Positions 34,826 to 43,953 of a stretch of 64,000 bases of DNA are shown piece by piece. Below the pieces are notes generated by a model. The model saw only the letters and a program-made list of their open reading frames with translations. It was not told the DNA's origin and made no database searches. Source of the stretch: Chryseobacterium luquanense (GTDB lineage Bacteria > Bacteroidota > Bacteroidia > Flavobacteriales > Weeksellaceae); NCBI RefSeq assembly GCF_026460945.1, contig NZ_JAOVZV010000015.1:248001-312000 (forward strand), in the 5' to 3' direction. Each line of letters opens with the position of its first letter. The stretch's first letter is position 1. Both the position numbers and the translations under genes were made by a program.

Positions 34826-36262
34826 ATGAAAAAAATAATAATATCTACAATCGCTGTTTCTGCAATGCTTTTCACAGTAAGTTGTAATACAGATTTTGAT
34901 ACTGACGTAGAAGATATCGTTGTAACAAAAGGTGAGGCAGATTTCTCGAAATTTATTTCTTTAGGAAATTCACTTACTTCAGGTTACAGAGACGGTGCTC
35001 TTTATTCTGGCGGACAAAACGAATCTTTTCCAAGCATGATTGCTCAACAAATGAGACTTGCCGGAGGAGGAGAGTTTAAACAACCTTTAATGCCGAATAA
35101 TGTCGGTGGTTTCATTGGAATAACTGGTTTTCCTGGAAAACTTGAACTTAAAATGGTGAACGGAGCTTTGAGTCCTGTTCCAAATAATCCTGCAGCAGCT
35201 TTAGATAATGTTGCAGCAGGAAGACCTTACCAAAATATGGGAGTTCCCGGAGCAAAAGTTTCACATTTATTAGCAGCCGGATATGGGAATTCTGCAGGTC
35301 TTCCATTTGGGCTTGCAAATCCTTATTTCGTAAGGTTTGCTTCATCTGCAACGGCTTCTGTTGTTAGTGATGCTTTAGCTCAAAATCCTACTTTTGTATC
35401 TTTATGGATTGGGAATAATGATGTTTTAGGATATGCAACTTCAGGAGGAGATGGGTCAAACCCTATTACTCCAGTTGATGGAGCAGTTGGTGTAGGTTTT
35501 ACCAATACTTATACAACCCTAATAAACACTGTTTTTCCTACAGGAACTACAAGAAAAGGGATTGTTGCAAATATTCCTAATGTTACTAATGTGCCGTTTT
35601 TCACTAGAGTTCCGGCAATGCCGCTTACAAATCTTACAGACGCGCAAGTTTCTCAGCTGAACACAGCTTATGCTACTTACAATGCAGGTCTTGCTCAGGC
35701 AAAATCTTTAGGAGCAATTAACGATGCTGAATATCAGAAAAGATTAATCAAATTTGTTGCTGGAGCTGTAGCAAATGGAGCTGTTATCGCAGATAAAGAT
35801 TTGTCAACCGTTCCTGGTTTACCAAAATACAGACAAACAACATCAAAAGATTATATTTTATTAACTGCAAGTACGGTGCTAACTCCTCAAGCCGGAGGTG
35901 GTACTTCTGTTCCTTTGGAAGATAAATTAGTATTAACTGAAGCTGAAGCGGCTAAAGTATTAACCGCAACAGCAGCTTATAATACAACAATCAGAAGTTT
36001 GGCAGATTCTAAAGGTTTAGCATTTGTTGATATGAATGAAAAAATGATAGAACTTAATTCTAAATCAGGAATTTCTTGGAATGGAGTTAAATATACCGCA
36101 ACTTTCGTTACCGGAGGATCGTTCTCTTTAGATGGGGTTCACCTTACTGGTAGAGGGTATGCTATCGTTGCCAATGAATTTATCAAGTCAATTAACAAAA
36201 AATACAGATCGACTTTACCACAGGTAGATGTCAATAAATATTCAGGGGTAACATTCCCTTAA
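34826..36262 (+). CDS. SGNH/GDSL hydrolase lipoprotein
   Basis: A 478-residue lipoprotein: leader MKKIIISTIAVSAMLFTVSC with acceptor Cys20. SGNH hydrolase blocks are present in order: block I SLGNSLTSGY with the nucleophile Ser in a GNS rather than GDS context, block III WIGNNDVLGY, and block V LDGVHLTGRGY with the catalytic Asp-His. These esterases/lipases act on acyl or acetyl esters. A large Ala/Gly/Asn-rich insert sits between blocks III and V. It forms an operon with the FadL-like gene and ends at a strong terminator. Confidence 0.92.
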   Translation: MKKIIISTIAVSAMLFTVSCNTDFDTDVEDIVVTKGEADFSKFISLGNSLTSGYRDGALYSGGQNESFPSMIAQQMRLAGGGEFKQPLMPNNVGGFIGITGFPGKLELKMVNGALSPVPNNPAAALDNVAAGRPYQNMGVPGAKVSHLLAAGYGNSAGLPFGLANPYFVRFASSATASVVSDALAQNPTFVSLWIGNNDVLGYATSGGDGSNPITPVDGAVGVGFTNTYTTLINTVFPTGTTRKGIVANIPNVTNVPFFTRVPAMPLTNLTDAQVSQLNTAYATYNAGLAQAKSLGAINDAEYQKRLIKFVAGAVANGAVIADKDLSTVPGLPKYRQTTSKDYILLTASTVLTPQAGGGTSVPLEDKLVLTEAEAAKVLTATAAYNTTIRSLADSKGLAFVDMNEKMIELNSKSGISWNGVKYTATFVTGGSFSLDGVHLTGRGYAIVANEFIKSINKKYRSTLPQVDVNKYSGVTFP

Positions 36263-36287
36263 TATTCAGAAAGTATAAAAACTTAGA

Positions 36288-36319
36288 AACCACAGGATTG
36301 ATTCTTGTGGTTTTTTTTT
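36288..36319 (+). terminator. Terminator of the FadL-SGNH pair
   Basis: AACCACA (36288-36294) pairs with TGTGGTT (36306-36312), followed by a run of T's. The -7 box of the prs promoter begins at the end of the T-run. Confidence 0.8.
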
Positions 36320-36326
36320 AAATTTG
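36298..36326 (+). promoter_or_regulatory. Promoter of prs
   Basis: TTG (36298-36300), 18 bases, TAAATTTG (36319-36326), 19 bases before the prs ATG. It physically overlaps the preceding terminator hairpin. Confidence 0.6.
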
Positions 36327-36345
36327 CAAAATCTAAAAAGTAAAA

Positions 36346-37284
36346 ATGGCCGAGCAACAAAGTTATCTATTTTCGACAAGAACTAGTAAGGAGCTAGCAG
36401 AAAAAATTGCCCATTACTATGGGAAAGAATTAGGGAAAATCATCATTCAGGAGTTCAGTGATGGTGAATTTGAACCTGTGCTAGACGAATCTGTAAGAGG
36501 AGGAAGGGTTTTCCTAATTGCTTCTACATTTCCGCCGGCAGACAATCTTTTGGAGCTTCTTTTAATGATTGACGCATCAAAAAGAGCTTCTGCAAAAAGT
36601 ATTACCGTAGTACTTCCATATTTTGGACTTGCAAGACAAGACAGAAAAGATAAGCCAAGAGCACCTATCGGAGCAAAATTGGTGGCAAATCTTTTAACTG
36701 CTGCCGGAGCAACTAGAATTATGACTATGGATCTACACGCAGATCAAATTCAAGGGTTCTTTGAAATTCCTGTTGATCATCTTTATGCTTCTACAATATT
36801 TGTAGATTACATCAGAGATATGAATCTTGATAATTTGACCATCGCATCTCCGGATATGGGTGGTGCAAAAAGAGCGAAAAACTATGCAGGTCACTTAGGT
36901 GCAGACGTTGTAATTGCTTACAAAGAAAGAAAAAAAGCAAACGTAATAGAAGAAATGTTCCTTATTGGGGATGTGGAAGGTAAAAACGTAATTCTTATCG
37001 ATGACATGATTGATACCGCAGGAACACTTTGTAAAGCTGCAGGTATTTTAATGGAAAAAGGAGCAAAATCTGTAAGAGCAATGGCTACTCACGGTGTTCT
37101 TTCAGGAAAGGCTTATGAGAATATTGAGAACTCTCAATTGTTGGAAGTTATTGTAACTGACTCAATTCCTGTAAAAACTAATTTGTCATCTAAAATAAAA
37201 GTGCTATCTTGCGCCCCATTATTTGCTGATGTTATGAAGATGGTGCACGAGCATCAATCAATTAGTAGTAAATTTGTTATCTAA
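36346..37284 (+). CDS. prs: Ribose-phosphate pyrophosphokinase
   Basis: A 312-residue class I PRPP synthase converting ribose 5-phosphate and ATP to PRPP, the precursor for purines, pyrimidines, His and Trp. Signatures: EFSDGEFEPVLDESVRGGRV, LPYFGLARQDRKDKPRAPI (the flexible ATP loop), MDLHADQIQGFFEIPVDHLY and the PRPP-binding loop VILIDDMIDTAGTL. Length and motifs are normal. It is followed 56 bases later by rplY in the same direction. Confidence 0.97.
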   Translation: MAEQQSYLFSTRTSKELAEKIAHYYGKELGKIIIQEFSDGEFEPVLDESVRGGRVFLIASTFPPADNLLELLLMIDASKRASAKSITVVLPYFGLARQDRKDKPRAPIGAKLVANLLTAAGATRIMTMDLHADQIQGFFEIPVDHLYASTIFVDYIRDMNLDNLTIASPDMGGAKRAKNYAGHLGADVVIAYKERKKANVIEEMFLIGDVEGKNVILIDDMIDTAGTLCKAAGILMEKGAKSVRAMATHGVLSGKAYENIENSQLLEVIVTDSIPVKTNLSSKIKVLSCAPLFADVMKMVHEHQSISSKFVI

Positions 37285-37340
37285 TTGATAATTAATTATT
37301 TGCAAATTAAAATCGAGACAATTTTTTTAAATTATTTATA

Positions 37341-37979
37341 ATGAAATCTATTACAATTCAAGGTACAAAAAGAGAAAGCGTGGGCAAAAAGTCGACAAAA
37401 GCTTTACGTGATGCTGAATTAGTTCCTTGTGTTGTTTACGGAGGTGGTGAGCCATTGAACTTCTCTGCTTTAGAGAAAGCATTCAAAGGTTTGGTATATA
37501 CTCCTGAAGCACACACGGTATCTATTGAAGTTGACGGACAGGTAATTCCTGCAGTTCTTCAGGATATTCAGTTCCACCCAATTACAGACAAAATTATTCA
37601 CGCAGACTTCTACAGATTAGCTGACGATAAGCCAGTGGTTATGGAAGTTCCTGTAAGAATTACTGGTCGTTCTAAAGGTGTTGTAGCTGGTGGTGTTCTA
37701 CGTCAAACTTTCAGAAAGTTGAAAGTAAAAGCTATCCCTGCAAACTTGCCAGATGAGGTAGTTGTTGATATTACTTCTCTTAAAATTGGTAACAAACTTT
37801 ATGTAGGAACTATCAAAGCTGAAGGTTACACTTTCATGCACCCAGACAATGCAGTTGTTGTAGCTGTTAAAATGTCTAGAAATGCAGCGAAAGGTGGTGC
37901 AGCAGCTCAGGATGATGATGATGAGGAAGAAGTTGCAACTGAAGGAGAAGCTCCTGCAACTGAAGCAGCAGCAGAATAA
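37341..37979 (+). CDS. rplY: 50S ribosomal protein L25 (CTC type)
   Basis: A 212-residue L25/general stress protein Ctc. The N-terminal 5S-rRNA-binding L25 domain ([36 protein letters not shown]) is followed by the C-terminal beta domain of the TL5/CTC type ([33 protein letters not shown]). The tail is acidic ([20 protein letters not shown]). The prs-rplY order is common in Bacteroidota. A terminator follows within 60 bases. Confidence 0.97.
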   Translation: MKSITIQGTKRESVGKKSTKALRDAELVPCVVYGGGEPLNFSALEKAFKGLVYTPEAHTVSIEVDGQVIPAVLQDIQFHPITDKIIHADFYRLADDKPVVMEVPVRITGRSKGVVAGGVLRQTFRKLKVKAIPANLPDEVVVDITSLKIGNKLYVGTIKAEGYTFMHPDNAVVVAVKMSRNAAKGGAAAQDDDDEEEVATEGEAPATEAAAE

Positions 37980-38004
37980 GAATTTTCTTACTCGAAATAC
38001 ATTA

Positions 38005-38035
38005 ACCTGTCAATTTTTTGGCAGGTTTTTTTGTT
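38005..38035 (+). terminator. rplY terminator
   Basis: AACCTGTCA (38005-38013) pairs with TGGCAGGTT (38020-38028, one G:U), then a T-rich run. Confidence 0.8.
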
Positions 38036-38089
38036 TTTAGATTAAATCTATTATGGTTGTAAGCATCAAACGCTTTCAGAAAAAAGCCG

Positions 38090-38097
38090 TAAATTTG
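38090..38097 (+). promoter_or_regulatory. -7 element upstream of sufS
   Basis: TAAATTTG, 42 bases before the sufS ATG. No TTG occurs at standard spacing, but the box and the preceding terminator suggest that sufS has its own promoter. Confidence 0.4.
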
Positions 38098-38139
38098 ATG
38101 GGTTCTAAATAAAGGACGTTTTAATTAAAATTTTAATAA

Positions 38140-39360
38140 ATGTTTGACATTCAGGAAATAAGAAGTCAGTTTTCTATATTAAATAAGGAAGTGAACGGTA
38201 AACCACTGGTTTACTTAGATAATGCGGCTACATCTCAGAAACCGAATTCCGTTTTAGAAGTTTGGGAAAAATATTACAAAGAGCTTAATGCTAATGTACA
38301 TCGCGGAATTCATACTTTAAGTCAGTTAGCGACCGAAGAAATGGAACTTTCAAGAAGAAAAATCCAGAAATTTATTAATGCTAAAAATGATTTTGAAGTT
38401 ATTTTCACCAAAGGAACTACAGAAGGTTTAAACCTTATCTCTTATATTTTAACATCAAAATTAAAAAAAGATGATGAGATTATTATTTCTTATTTGGAGC
38501 ATCATTCCAATATCGTTCCCTGGCAATTACTTTGCGAAAGAACGGGAGCGAAACTTCGTGTTATCCCAATTGATGAGAATGGGATTCTTCAGTTAGATTA
38601 TTTAGACCAGTTTTTAAGCGAAAAAACAAAAGTAGTTTCTGTAAATCAGGTTTCAAATGCTCTAGGAATTGTAAATCCTGTTGAAGAAATTATTGCCAAG
38701 ACCAGAGCAAATTCAGATGCTTATATTGTAATCGATGGTGCACAATCTGCTCCGCATTTTACGATTGATGTTCAGAAATTAGACTGTGATTTCTTCGTTT
38801 TTTCAGGACATAAAATGTACGCTCCAATGGGAACCGGAATTCTGTACGGGAAACAAGAAATTCTTGAAGATTTACCACCTTTTCATGGTGGTGGCGAAAT
38901 GATTGCCGTATGTTCGTTCGATGGAACCACGTACGCAGGTTTACCTTTTAAATATGAAGCCGGAACACCAAATGTTGGTGGGAATATCGCTTTGGGAGCC
39001 GCTGTAGATTTTATTAATAAAGTTGGACAACAAAATATTCAGAATCATGAAAATGCTTTGCTTGAATATGCACAAAAACAATTATTAGAAATCGAAGGCT
39101 TAAAAGTATATGGTGAAAAAGCGTACAGAACGGGAGTTGTTTCATTTAACCTTGAAGGAGTTGGTATTTCTTCAGATGTGGGGATGATTCTCGATAAAAT
39201 GGGCATTGCGGTAAGAACCGGACATCACTGTACACAACCGATTATGGATTTCTTCAATATTGCAGGAACCGTTCGTGCAAGTTTTGCGGTTTACAATACC
39301 TTTAATGAGATTGATTTATTGGTTGAAGGTGTGAAAAAAGCACAGAAAATGCTTTCCTAA
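38140..39360 (+). CDS. sufS: Cysteine desulfurase SufS
   Basis: A 406-residue class II (SufS/CsdA) cysteine desulfurase, a PLP enzyme that takes sulfur from cysteine for Fe-S cluster assembly. The PLP lysine is K225 in FSGHKMYAPMGTG, the persulfide-forming cysteine is C364 in RTGHHCTQPIMD, and the N-terminal YLDNAATSQKP is typical. It should supply the SufBCD machinery encoded at 6-10.6 kb, from which it is separated by about 28 kb. No sufE or sufU gene is next to it. A terminator lies immediately downstream. Confidence 0.96.
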   Translation: MFDIQEIRSQFSILNKEVNGKPLVYLDNAATSQKPNSVLEVWEKYYKELNANVHRGIHTLSQLATEEMELSRRKIQKFINAKNDFEVIFTKGTTEGLNLISYILTSKLKKDDEIIISYLEHHSNIVPWQLLCERTGAKLRVIPIDENGILQLDYLDQFLSEKTKVVSVNQVSNALGIVNPVEEIIAKTRANSDAYIVIDGAQSAPHFTIDVQKLDCDFFVFSGHKMYAPMGTGILYGKQEILEDLPPFHGGGEMIAVCSFDGTTYAGLPFKYEAGTPNVGGNIALGAAVDFINKVGQQNIQNHENALLEYAQKQLLEIEGLKVYGEKAYRTGVVSFNLEGVGISSDVGMILDKMGIAVRTGHHCTQPIMDFFNIAGTVRASFAVYNTFNEIDLLVEGVKKAQKMLS

Positions 39361-39368
39361 TAATTAAC

Positions 39369-39402
39369 AGACTGTTTCTATGAAGCAGTCTTTATTTTTT
39401 TT
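39369..39402 (+). terminator. sufS terminator
   Basis: AGACTG (39369-39374) pairs with CAGTCT (39386-39391), with an 11-base loop, followed by a T-rich run. An in-frame ATG (39380) of the next gene lies in the loop. Confidence 0.75.
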
Positions 39403-39403
39403 A

Positions 39404-40522
39404 ATGATGAGATATAAAATTTTTTACGCCTTCGTATTATTGCTGTTTCCGTTGTTTTTTTATGCAACGACCATTCCTTTTGAGTATATCGACGGGAAAA
39501 TAATCATCAATGTGGATATTAAAAATAAGAAGCACAATTTTATTTTTGATACCGGTGCTTTAACGATAATTTCTTCTGAACTAAAAGGTTCGTTGAATGA
39601 AAAGAAAAGCACCATCATTTTTGAAGCTACAGACGCCAACAACTCCAAATCTACAATGGATCTTTTCTCAACCAATGAGTTGAAGGTTTCTGATTTGAAA
39701 TTTAAAAATGTAGATTTTTCATTTGCTGATATTAGCTGGATGGATTCTCGTGCGTGTAAAAAAATCAGTGGGATTTTCGGAGCCAATATGATGAATAATA
39801 AGGTTTGGCGAATTGATTTTAAAGCTAAAAAGATTATTGTTTCAGATAAATCAACTGAAAATTCTGCCCAATCTGTATCAATTTCTTTTTCTGAAGAAAA
39901 TTTTACTCATGTTCCGACTATAAATGTTACTATAAGAAAACGAAATTTCAATGTTTTTTTTGATACAGGAGCCGGTTCGGGTTTTACTTTAGATTCAAAT
40001 TCATATAATTTAATAAGAGACAATAATTTTCTGACTTTTGAAGGACTTCTGTCTCAATCATTAAATAGTGTGAGTAAAGGCGAAAAACAACTTGATATGA
40101 TGGAAGTTGAGATTAATAATACTGTTTTAGGCAATCAGGTTATTGATAATAGTAATGATTCCCGAAATTTGGTTGGAACGAGATTTATGGAAAATTATAT
40201 CGTCGATTTGGATTTTATTTCTAAAAAAATCATTTTAAATACAACAGGCAAAATTCCTGAATATAATAGTTTCGGAATTTCTTTTGCTCCCGCTGAAAAC
40301 CATTTGGTTATTGTGAATCAACTCAAAATCCCTCAATTATCTGAATTAAATGTTGGCGATAAGATTATCAAAGTTAACAATATTGATGCTTCAAAAATGA
40401 GTCTTGAAAACTTCTGTGAAATCAAAAAAATGATGGATAATGGTCAAATTATGACCATTCAAAACGAATCCGGAAAAGAGTTTAGACTCGAAAAGAAAAA
40501 TATTTTACAATATTTAAATTAA
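39404..40522 (+). CDS. Retropepsin-like aspartyl protease with PDZ domain
   Basis: A 372-residue exported or membrane-anchored protein. I start it at 39404 (MMRYKIFYAFVLLLFPLFFY), which gives a proper signal; the upstream ATG at 39380 is inside the sufS terminator loop. Two DTG motifs are present, IFDTGALTII near the N-terminus and VFFDTGAGSGFT in the middle, suggesting an internally duplicated retropepsin fold like the 'aspartyl protease family' proteins of Bacteroidota. The C-terminal ~80 residues (LSELNVGDKIIKVNNIDASK) are PDZ-like and probably bind peptide ends. The substrate is unknown. Confidence 0.82.
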   Translation: MMRYKIFYAFVLLLFPLFFYATTIPFEYIDGKIIINVDIKNKKHNFIFDTGALTIISSELKGSLNEKKSTIIFEATDANNSKSTMDLFSTNELKVSDLKFKNVDFSFADISWMDSRACKKISGIFGANMMNNKVWRIDFKAKKIIVSDKSTENSAQSVSISFSEENFTHVPTINVTIRKRNFNVFFDTGAGSGFTLDSNSYNLIRDNNFLTFEGLLSQSLNSVSKGEKQLDMMEVEINNTVLGNQVIDNSNDSRNLVGTRFMENYIVDLDFISKKIILNTTGKIPEYNSFGISFAPAENHLVIVNQLKIPQLSELNVGDKIIKVNNIDASKMSLENFCEIKKMMDNGQIMTIQNESGKEFRLEKKNILQYLN

Positions 40523-40644
40523 TTTTAGTTTACAATTTATCCAAATCATCAATTGATTGTTTCTGTAATGTGTTTTGTTACATTATAGATTTTAACGATT
40601 GTTCAAATTGCCTTTTTAATGCGGTTTTTAATTATTGTTTGATC

Positions 40645-40652
40645 TAATTTTG
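40645..40652 (+). promoter_or_regulatory. -7 element upstream of the nitroreductase gene
   Basis: TAATTTTG, 22 bases before the ATG at 40675; no -33 TTG at the usual distance. Confidence 0.4.
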
Positions 40653-40674
40653 TCCCGTAAAATTTATTCAATTC

Positions 40675-41307
40675 ATGGAATTATTAGAAAAATTAAACTG
40701 GAGATTTGCAACAAAAGCAATGAATGGGCAAAAAGTGCCTCAGGAAAAAATAGATAAAATATTAGAAGCTGCAAGATTAGCGCCTACATCAAGCGGTTTG
40801 CAGCCTTTTGAAGTGATTGTAATCAGCAATCAGGAAATTAAGGAACAAATAAGACCTCACGCTTGGAATCAGCCACAAATTACAGATTGTTCACATCTTT
40901 TGGTTTTTGCAGCTTGGGACAATTATACGGAAGAAAGAATCAATAAAATGTTTGATTTAACGAACGAAATAAGAGGTTTTAAAAACGAAGGTTGGGAAAA
41001 TTACAGACAGCAAATTTTGGCAATGTATCCTCCAAGACCGGCTGAAGAAAACTTTACTCACGCAGCAAAACAAGCATATATTTCTTTCAGTGCGGCAATT
41101 ATTGCAGCAGCTTTCGAAGGATTAGATTCTACGCCAATGGAAGGTTTTTCGCCAGAAGAAGTTGACAAAATTTTAAATTTAAAGGATAAAGGTTTAAGAA
41201 GCGTTCTTCTCTTACCAATCGGATACAGAAATTCTGAAAATGATTGGTTGGTAAACCTTGCCAAAGTGAGAAAATCAAAAGAAGATTTCATCACAGAACT
41301 GAACTAA
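40675..41307 (+). CDS. NAD(P)H-dependent oxidoreductase, nitroreductase family
   Basis: A 210-residue FMN-dependent flavoprotein of the NfsB type. The FMN-binding start (NWRFATKAMNGQKVPQEKID, then KILEAARLAPTSSGLQPFEV) and the C-terminal glycine/arginine segment (LRSVLLLPIGYRNSENDW) match the family. Such enzymes reduce nitroaromatics, quinones or similar compounds with NAD(P)H; the natural substrate is not evident. It is monocistronic and ends at a strong bidirectional terminator shared with hemE. Confidence 0.93.
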   Translation: MELLEKLNWRFATKAMNGQKVPQEKIDKILEAARLAPTSSGLQPFEVIVISNQEIKEQIRPHAWNQPQITDCSHLLVFAAWDNYTEERINKMFDLTNEIRGFKNEGWENYRQQILAMYPPRPAEENFTHAAKQAYISFSAAIIAAAFEGLDSTPMEGFSPEEVDKILNLKDKGLRSVLLLPIGYRNSENDWLVNLAKVRKSKEDFITELN

Positions 41308-41329
41308 CAGCTAATTTTTTTCTTCATAG

Positions 41330-41364
41330 AAAATCCCTTTCAAAATAACTTTGAAAGGGATTTT
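41330..41364. terminator. Bidirectional terminator between the nitroreductase gene and hemE
   Basis: Fifteen-base perfect arms (41330-41344 and 41350-41364) with a five-base loop; the outer ends are A-rich and T-rich so both directions are served. Confidence 0.9.
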
Positions 41365-41389
41365 ATTTATTTCTAAAATCATGTAGAGA

Positions 41390-42421
41390 TTAAATTGTAG
41401 GCTTCCAATCCACCACAGCTCTAATAAAAGCCTCAGCATTTTCCACCGGAATATTAGGTAAAATTCCGTGTCCTAAATTGGCGATGTATCTGTCTTTACC
41501 AAAACGGTTAATCATTTCATTCACCATCTTCTTGATTGTTTCAGGTGTAGAATGTAATCTTGCAGGATCAAAATTTCCCTGAAGCGTCATGGTGTGATTC
41601 GTCAAAGTTCTTGCAAATTCCGGCTTAATGGTCCAGTCAACTCCCAAAGCCGAAACCGGCGCCATGGTCATCTCTTCCAAAGCAAACCAGCATCCTTTTC
41701 CGAAAACTATAACGTGTGTCAACGGGCTTAATGCTTCAACAATCTGATTGATATATTGCCAAGAAAATTCATTATAATCTGCCGGAGAAAGCATTCCGCC
41801 CCAAGAATCGAACACCTGAACTGCAGAAACACCTTTTTCAACTTTTCTCTTCAAATAAGCAATGGTTGTATCTGTGATTTTCTGTAACAATTTGTGTGCG
41901 GCTTCGGTTTGTAGGAAACAGAAAGATTTAGCAATATTAAAATCTTTTGAACCCTTTCCTTCAATACAGTAACATAAAATCGTCCAAGGTGAACCTGCGA
42001 ATCCAATCAATGGAATTTCGTTATCCAACTTATCCAAAGTCATTTCTATTGCATCGAAAACGTAGCCTAAAGTCTCATTTACATCCGGAACGACAATGTT
42101 ATCAACTTGTTCCGCAGTTCTGATTGGTTCATCCAACCAAGGTCCGACAGATTCTTTCATTTTGAAATCAATTCCCATCGCTTGGGGAACCACCAAAATA
42201 TCTGAAAATAAAATCGCCGCGTCTAAAGGAAATCTTCTGATAGGCTGAACCGTAATTTCCGATGCCAATTCTGGAGTTTGACATCTTGTGAAAAAATCGT
42301 ATTTATCACGAAGTGCTATAAATTCGGGTAAATATCTTCCTGCCTGTCTCATCATCCAAACCGGAGGTCTTTCTACGGTTTCTCCTTGAAGTGCTTTTAA
42401 ATATAAGTCGTTTTTAATCAT
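41390..42421 (-). CDS. hemE: Uroporphyrinogen decarboxylase
   Basis: A 343-residue enzyme that decarboxylates uroporphyrinogen III to coproporphyrinogen III in haem synthesis. Signatures: [51 protein letters not shown] and the C-terminal [13 protein letters not shown]. The length is normal. It lies 39 bases after hemD, most likely in the same transcript, and ends at the terminator shared with the nitroreductase gene. Haem is needed by the ACIII cytochromes encoded at 17-25 kb. Confidence 0.97.
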   Translation of the reverse strand: MIKNDLYLKALQGETVERPPVWMMRQAGRYLPEFIALRDKYDFFTRCQTPELASEITVQPIRRFPLDAAILFSDILVVPQAMGIDFKMKESVGPWLDEPIRTAEQVDNIVVPDVNETLGYVFDAIEMTLDKLDNEIPLIGFAGSPWTILCYCIEGKGSKDFNIAKSFCFLQTEAAHKLLQKITDTTIAYLKRKVEKGVSAVQVFDSWGGMLSPADYNEFSWQYINQIVEALSPLTHVIVFGKGCWFALEEMTMAPVSALGVDWTIKPEFARTLTNHTMTLQGNFDPARLHSTPETIKKMVNEMINRFGKDRYIANLGHGILPNIPVENAEAFIRAVVDWKPTI

Positions 42422-42460
42422 AATTTTTAGGTGATTGTTGTTGGTTTTCAGTTACTTGTT

Positions 42461-43147
42461 TTAGGCTAAATTTTCCTTAGACCTATTTCTGATTACCGAC
42501 AATAAATTTAAAAGAGTATTTTCTTTGCTTGTGAAAATCTCAGATTTTGTATGTTTTTTTAATTCTTTAGAAGTAGTTTCTCCAATAGAAAAAAGGATAA
42601 CATTTTCCAGAGAATTATTTTTCGCAAAACTACGAACTCCGCTCGGACTGAAAAAAACAATTGCTTGGTATTTTTCAGTAATTATTGGATTCAGTTCTTC
42701 TGTATCATAAACAGTAACTTTTTTGTACTGAATATTTTGCAACGGAAGTTCAATATCTAAAACATCTATCGCCAAATTTGCACAAAAATGAATGAATTTT
42801 TCGTGAACACAGTTTTCAATGATAAATTTTGAAAGTGTTTCTGCATTTTTTAAAACCTTAAAAGTTCCGAAACCATTTTTTCGAAGTTCTCTCTTTGTTT
42901 TTTTGCCGACGCAGTAGATTTTATTATAATTTTTTGCTGTGAAATCTTCGTTAGGTTTAAAACCGTTTTCAAAAAAAGATTTCACTCCGTTTAAGCTTGT
43001 GAAAATTAAAGACCTGTTTTTTAAATCAAAACTTTTTACAGGAATTGACCTTGTTTTTATTACCTCAATGCATTCAACCGAAATATCATTTCCTAATTTT
43101 TCGGAGATGTATTTTGGGTCTAATTTTTTGGTAAATAAAATGTTCAT
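42461..43147 (-). CDS. hemD: Uroporphyrinogen-III synthase
   Basis: A 228-residue HemD-like protein. The family is poorly conserved, but the two-domain pattern is visible: SLIFTSLNGVKSFFENGFKP in domain 1, YCVGKKTKRELRKNGF, then AIVFFSPSGVRSFAKNNSLE and LFSIGETTSKELKKH in the second. It closes hydroxymethylbilane to uroporphyrinogen III. The position directly before hemE and near hemA-hemC supports the call. The 137-base gap upstream holds a degenerate GCAAAG repeat. Confidence 0.88.
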   Translation of the reverse strand: MNILFTKKLDPKYISEKLGNDISVECIEVIKTRSIPVKSFDLKNRSLIFTSLNGVKSFFENGFKPNEDFTAKNYNKIYCVGKKTKRELRKNGFGTFKVLKNAETLSKFIIENCVHEKFIHFCANLAIDVLDIELPLQNIQYKKVTVYDTEELNPIITEKYQAIVFFSPSGVRSFAKNNSLENVILFSIGETTSKELKKHTKSEIFTSKENTLLNLLSVIRNRSKENLA

Positions 43148-43173
43148 TATTTAGTTTGGTTGAGAATATTTTT

Positions 43174-43255
43174 AACGCAAAGGTCGCAAAGATTTTTCTT
43201 TTAAATTATTGAAAATATTTTTTAGTTCGCAAAGGCTTTTCACTCAGTAAAGACT
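43174..43255. repeat. Degenerate GCAAAG-type intergenic repeat
   Basis: TTTAACGCAAAGGTCGCAAAG (43171-43191) and TTCGCAAAGGCTTTTCACTC (43226 onward) repeat the word CGCAAAG three times in 60 bases. Similar CGCAAAG-rich elements are known to me as dispersed intergenic elements of Chryseobacterium and relatives. No coding content. Confidence 0.5.
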
Positions 43256-43284
43256 ACAAAATTTAATTATTTTCAGAGGTAAAA

Positions 43285-43947
43285 TTAATTGATTGGTTTA
43301 TCTTTTAATTTTAAATCAGCGACTTTTAATCTTACCTTATTCATAAAATCTTTTCCCGGATCTTCTTTTCCTGTGAAATATTTAGGGTCTGATTCTTTCC
43401 AAAGTTTAGACTTTCTGAAAACTCCGTATTCGGAATGCCCGATTAAATAGTCAATTTTATATTTTTGAGTTAAATATCTTACCAATTGCGCATTGGCTTC
43501 AACCTGTTTCTCGGTAAGCGGTTGTTGTTTACTTCCGATGTTTTCAACACCGATAGCGCAATAATTTAAACCAATCGTATGCCTTGCAAATTGAGTTGGT
43601 TCCATCAATTGATAAATAGTTCCGTCGCGGTCGATAATGTATTGTGAAGAAACATTTAATGTGCTTTGTTTTTTTAAAGTATTTCTGGCACTTTCGAGAT
43701 GGGTTTTGTTGAAATATTTAAAATTACTTTCGACCGTTCCGCCTGCAGTGTAATGAAGAACAATCATTTTAGGAACAATTGTAGGTGTTTTTTGGGTTAA
43801 TCCATGATGATCTTTTAAGTATTCTAAACTTAAAGCCACTCTTTCTGCCGAATAATTGATAGGTTTTTCAATAATTTTTAAACCCAAATTTTGTGCAGAA
43901 CCGAAATTTAAAACCAATAAAAAAAGAGCGAAAATTACCTTCTTCAT
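43285..43947 (-). CDS. N-acetylmuramoyl-L-alanine amidase (Amidase_2/PGRP fold)
   Basis: A 220-residue exported amidase: signal peptide MKKVIFALFLLVLNFGSAQ. Zinc-ligand regions of the Amidase_2 fold are visible: MIVLHYTAGGTVESNF, FARHTIGLNYCAIGVEN, and LIGHSEYGVF with the distal KEDPGKDF. It should cleave the amide between MurNAc and L-Ala in peptidoglycan or its fragments. It lies six bases after a DUF1287 gene, and the pair sits between hemC and hemD. Confidence 0.94.
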   Translation of the reverse strand: MKKVIFALFLLVLNFGSAQNLGLKIIEKPINYSAERVALSLEYLKDHHGLTQKTPTIVPKMIVLHYTAGGTVESNFKYFNKTHLESARNTLKKQSTLNVSSQYIIDRDGTIYQLMEPTQFARHTIGLNYCAIGVENIGSKQQPLTEKQVEANAQLVRYLTQKYKIDYLIGHSEYGVFRKSKLWKESDPKYFTGKEDPGKDFMNKVRLKVADLKLKDKPIN

Positions 43948-43953
43948 ATTTAA

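Noticed and set aside
43174..43255. Possible CRISPR-like repeats
   Set aside because: The repeated unit is only about seven bases, irregularly spaced, with no constant spacers and no cas genes.
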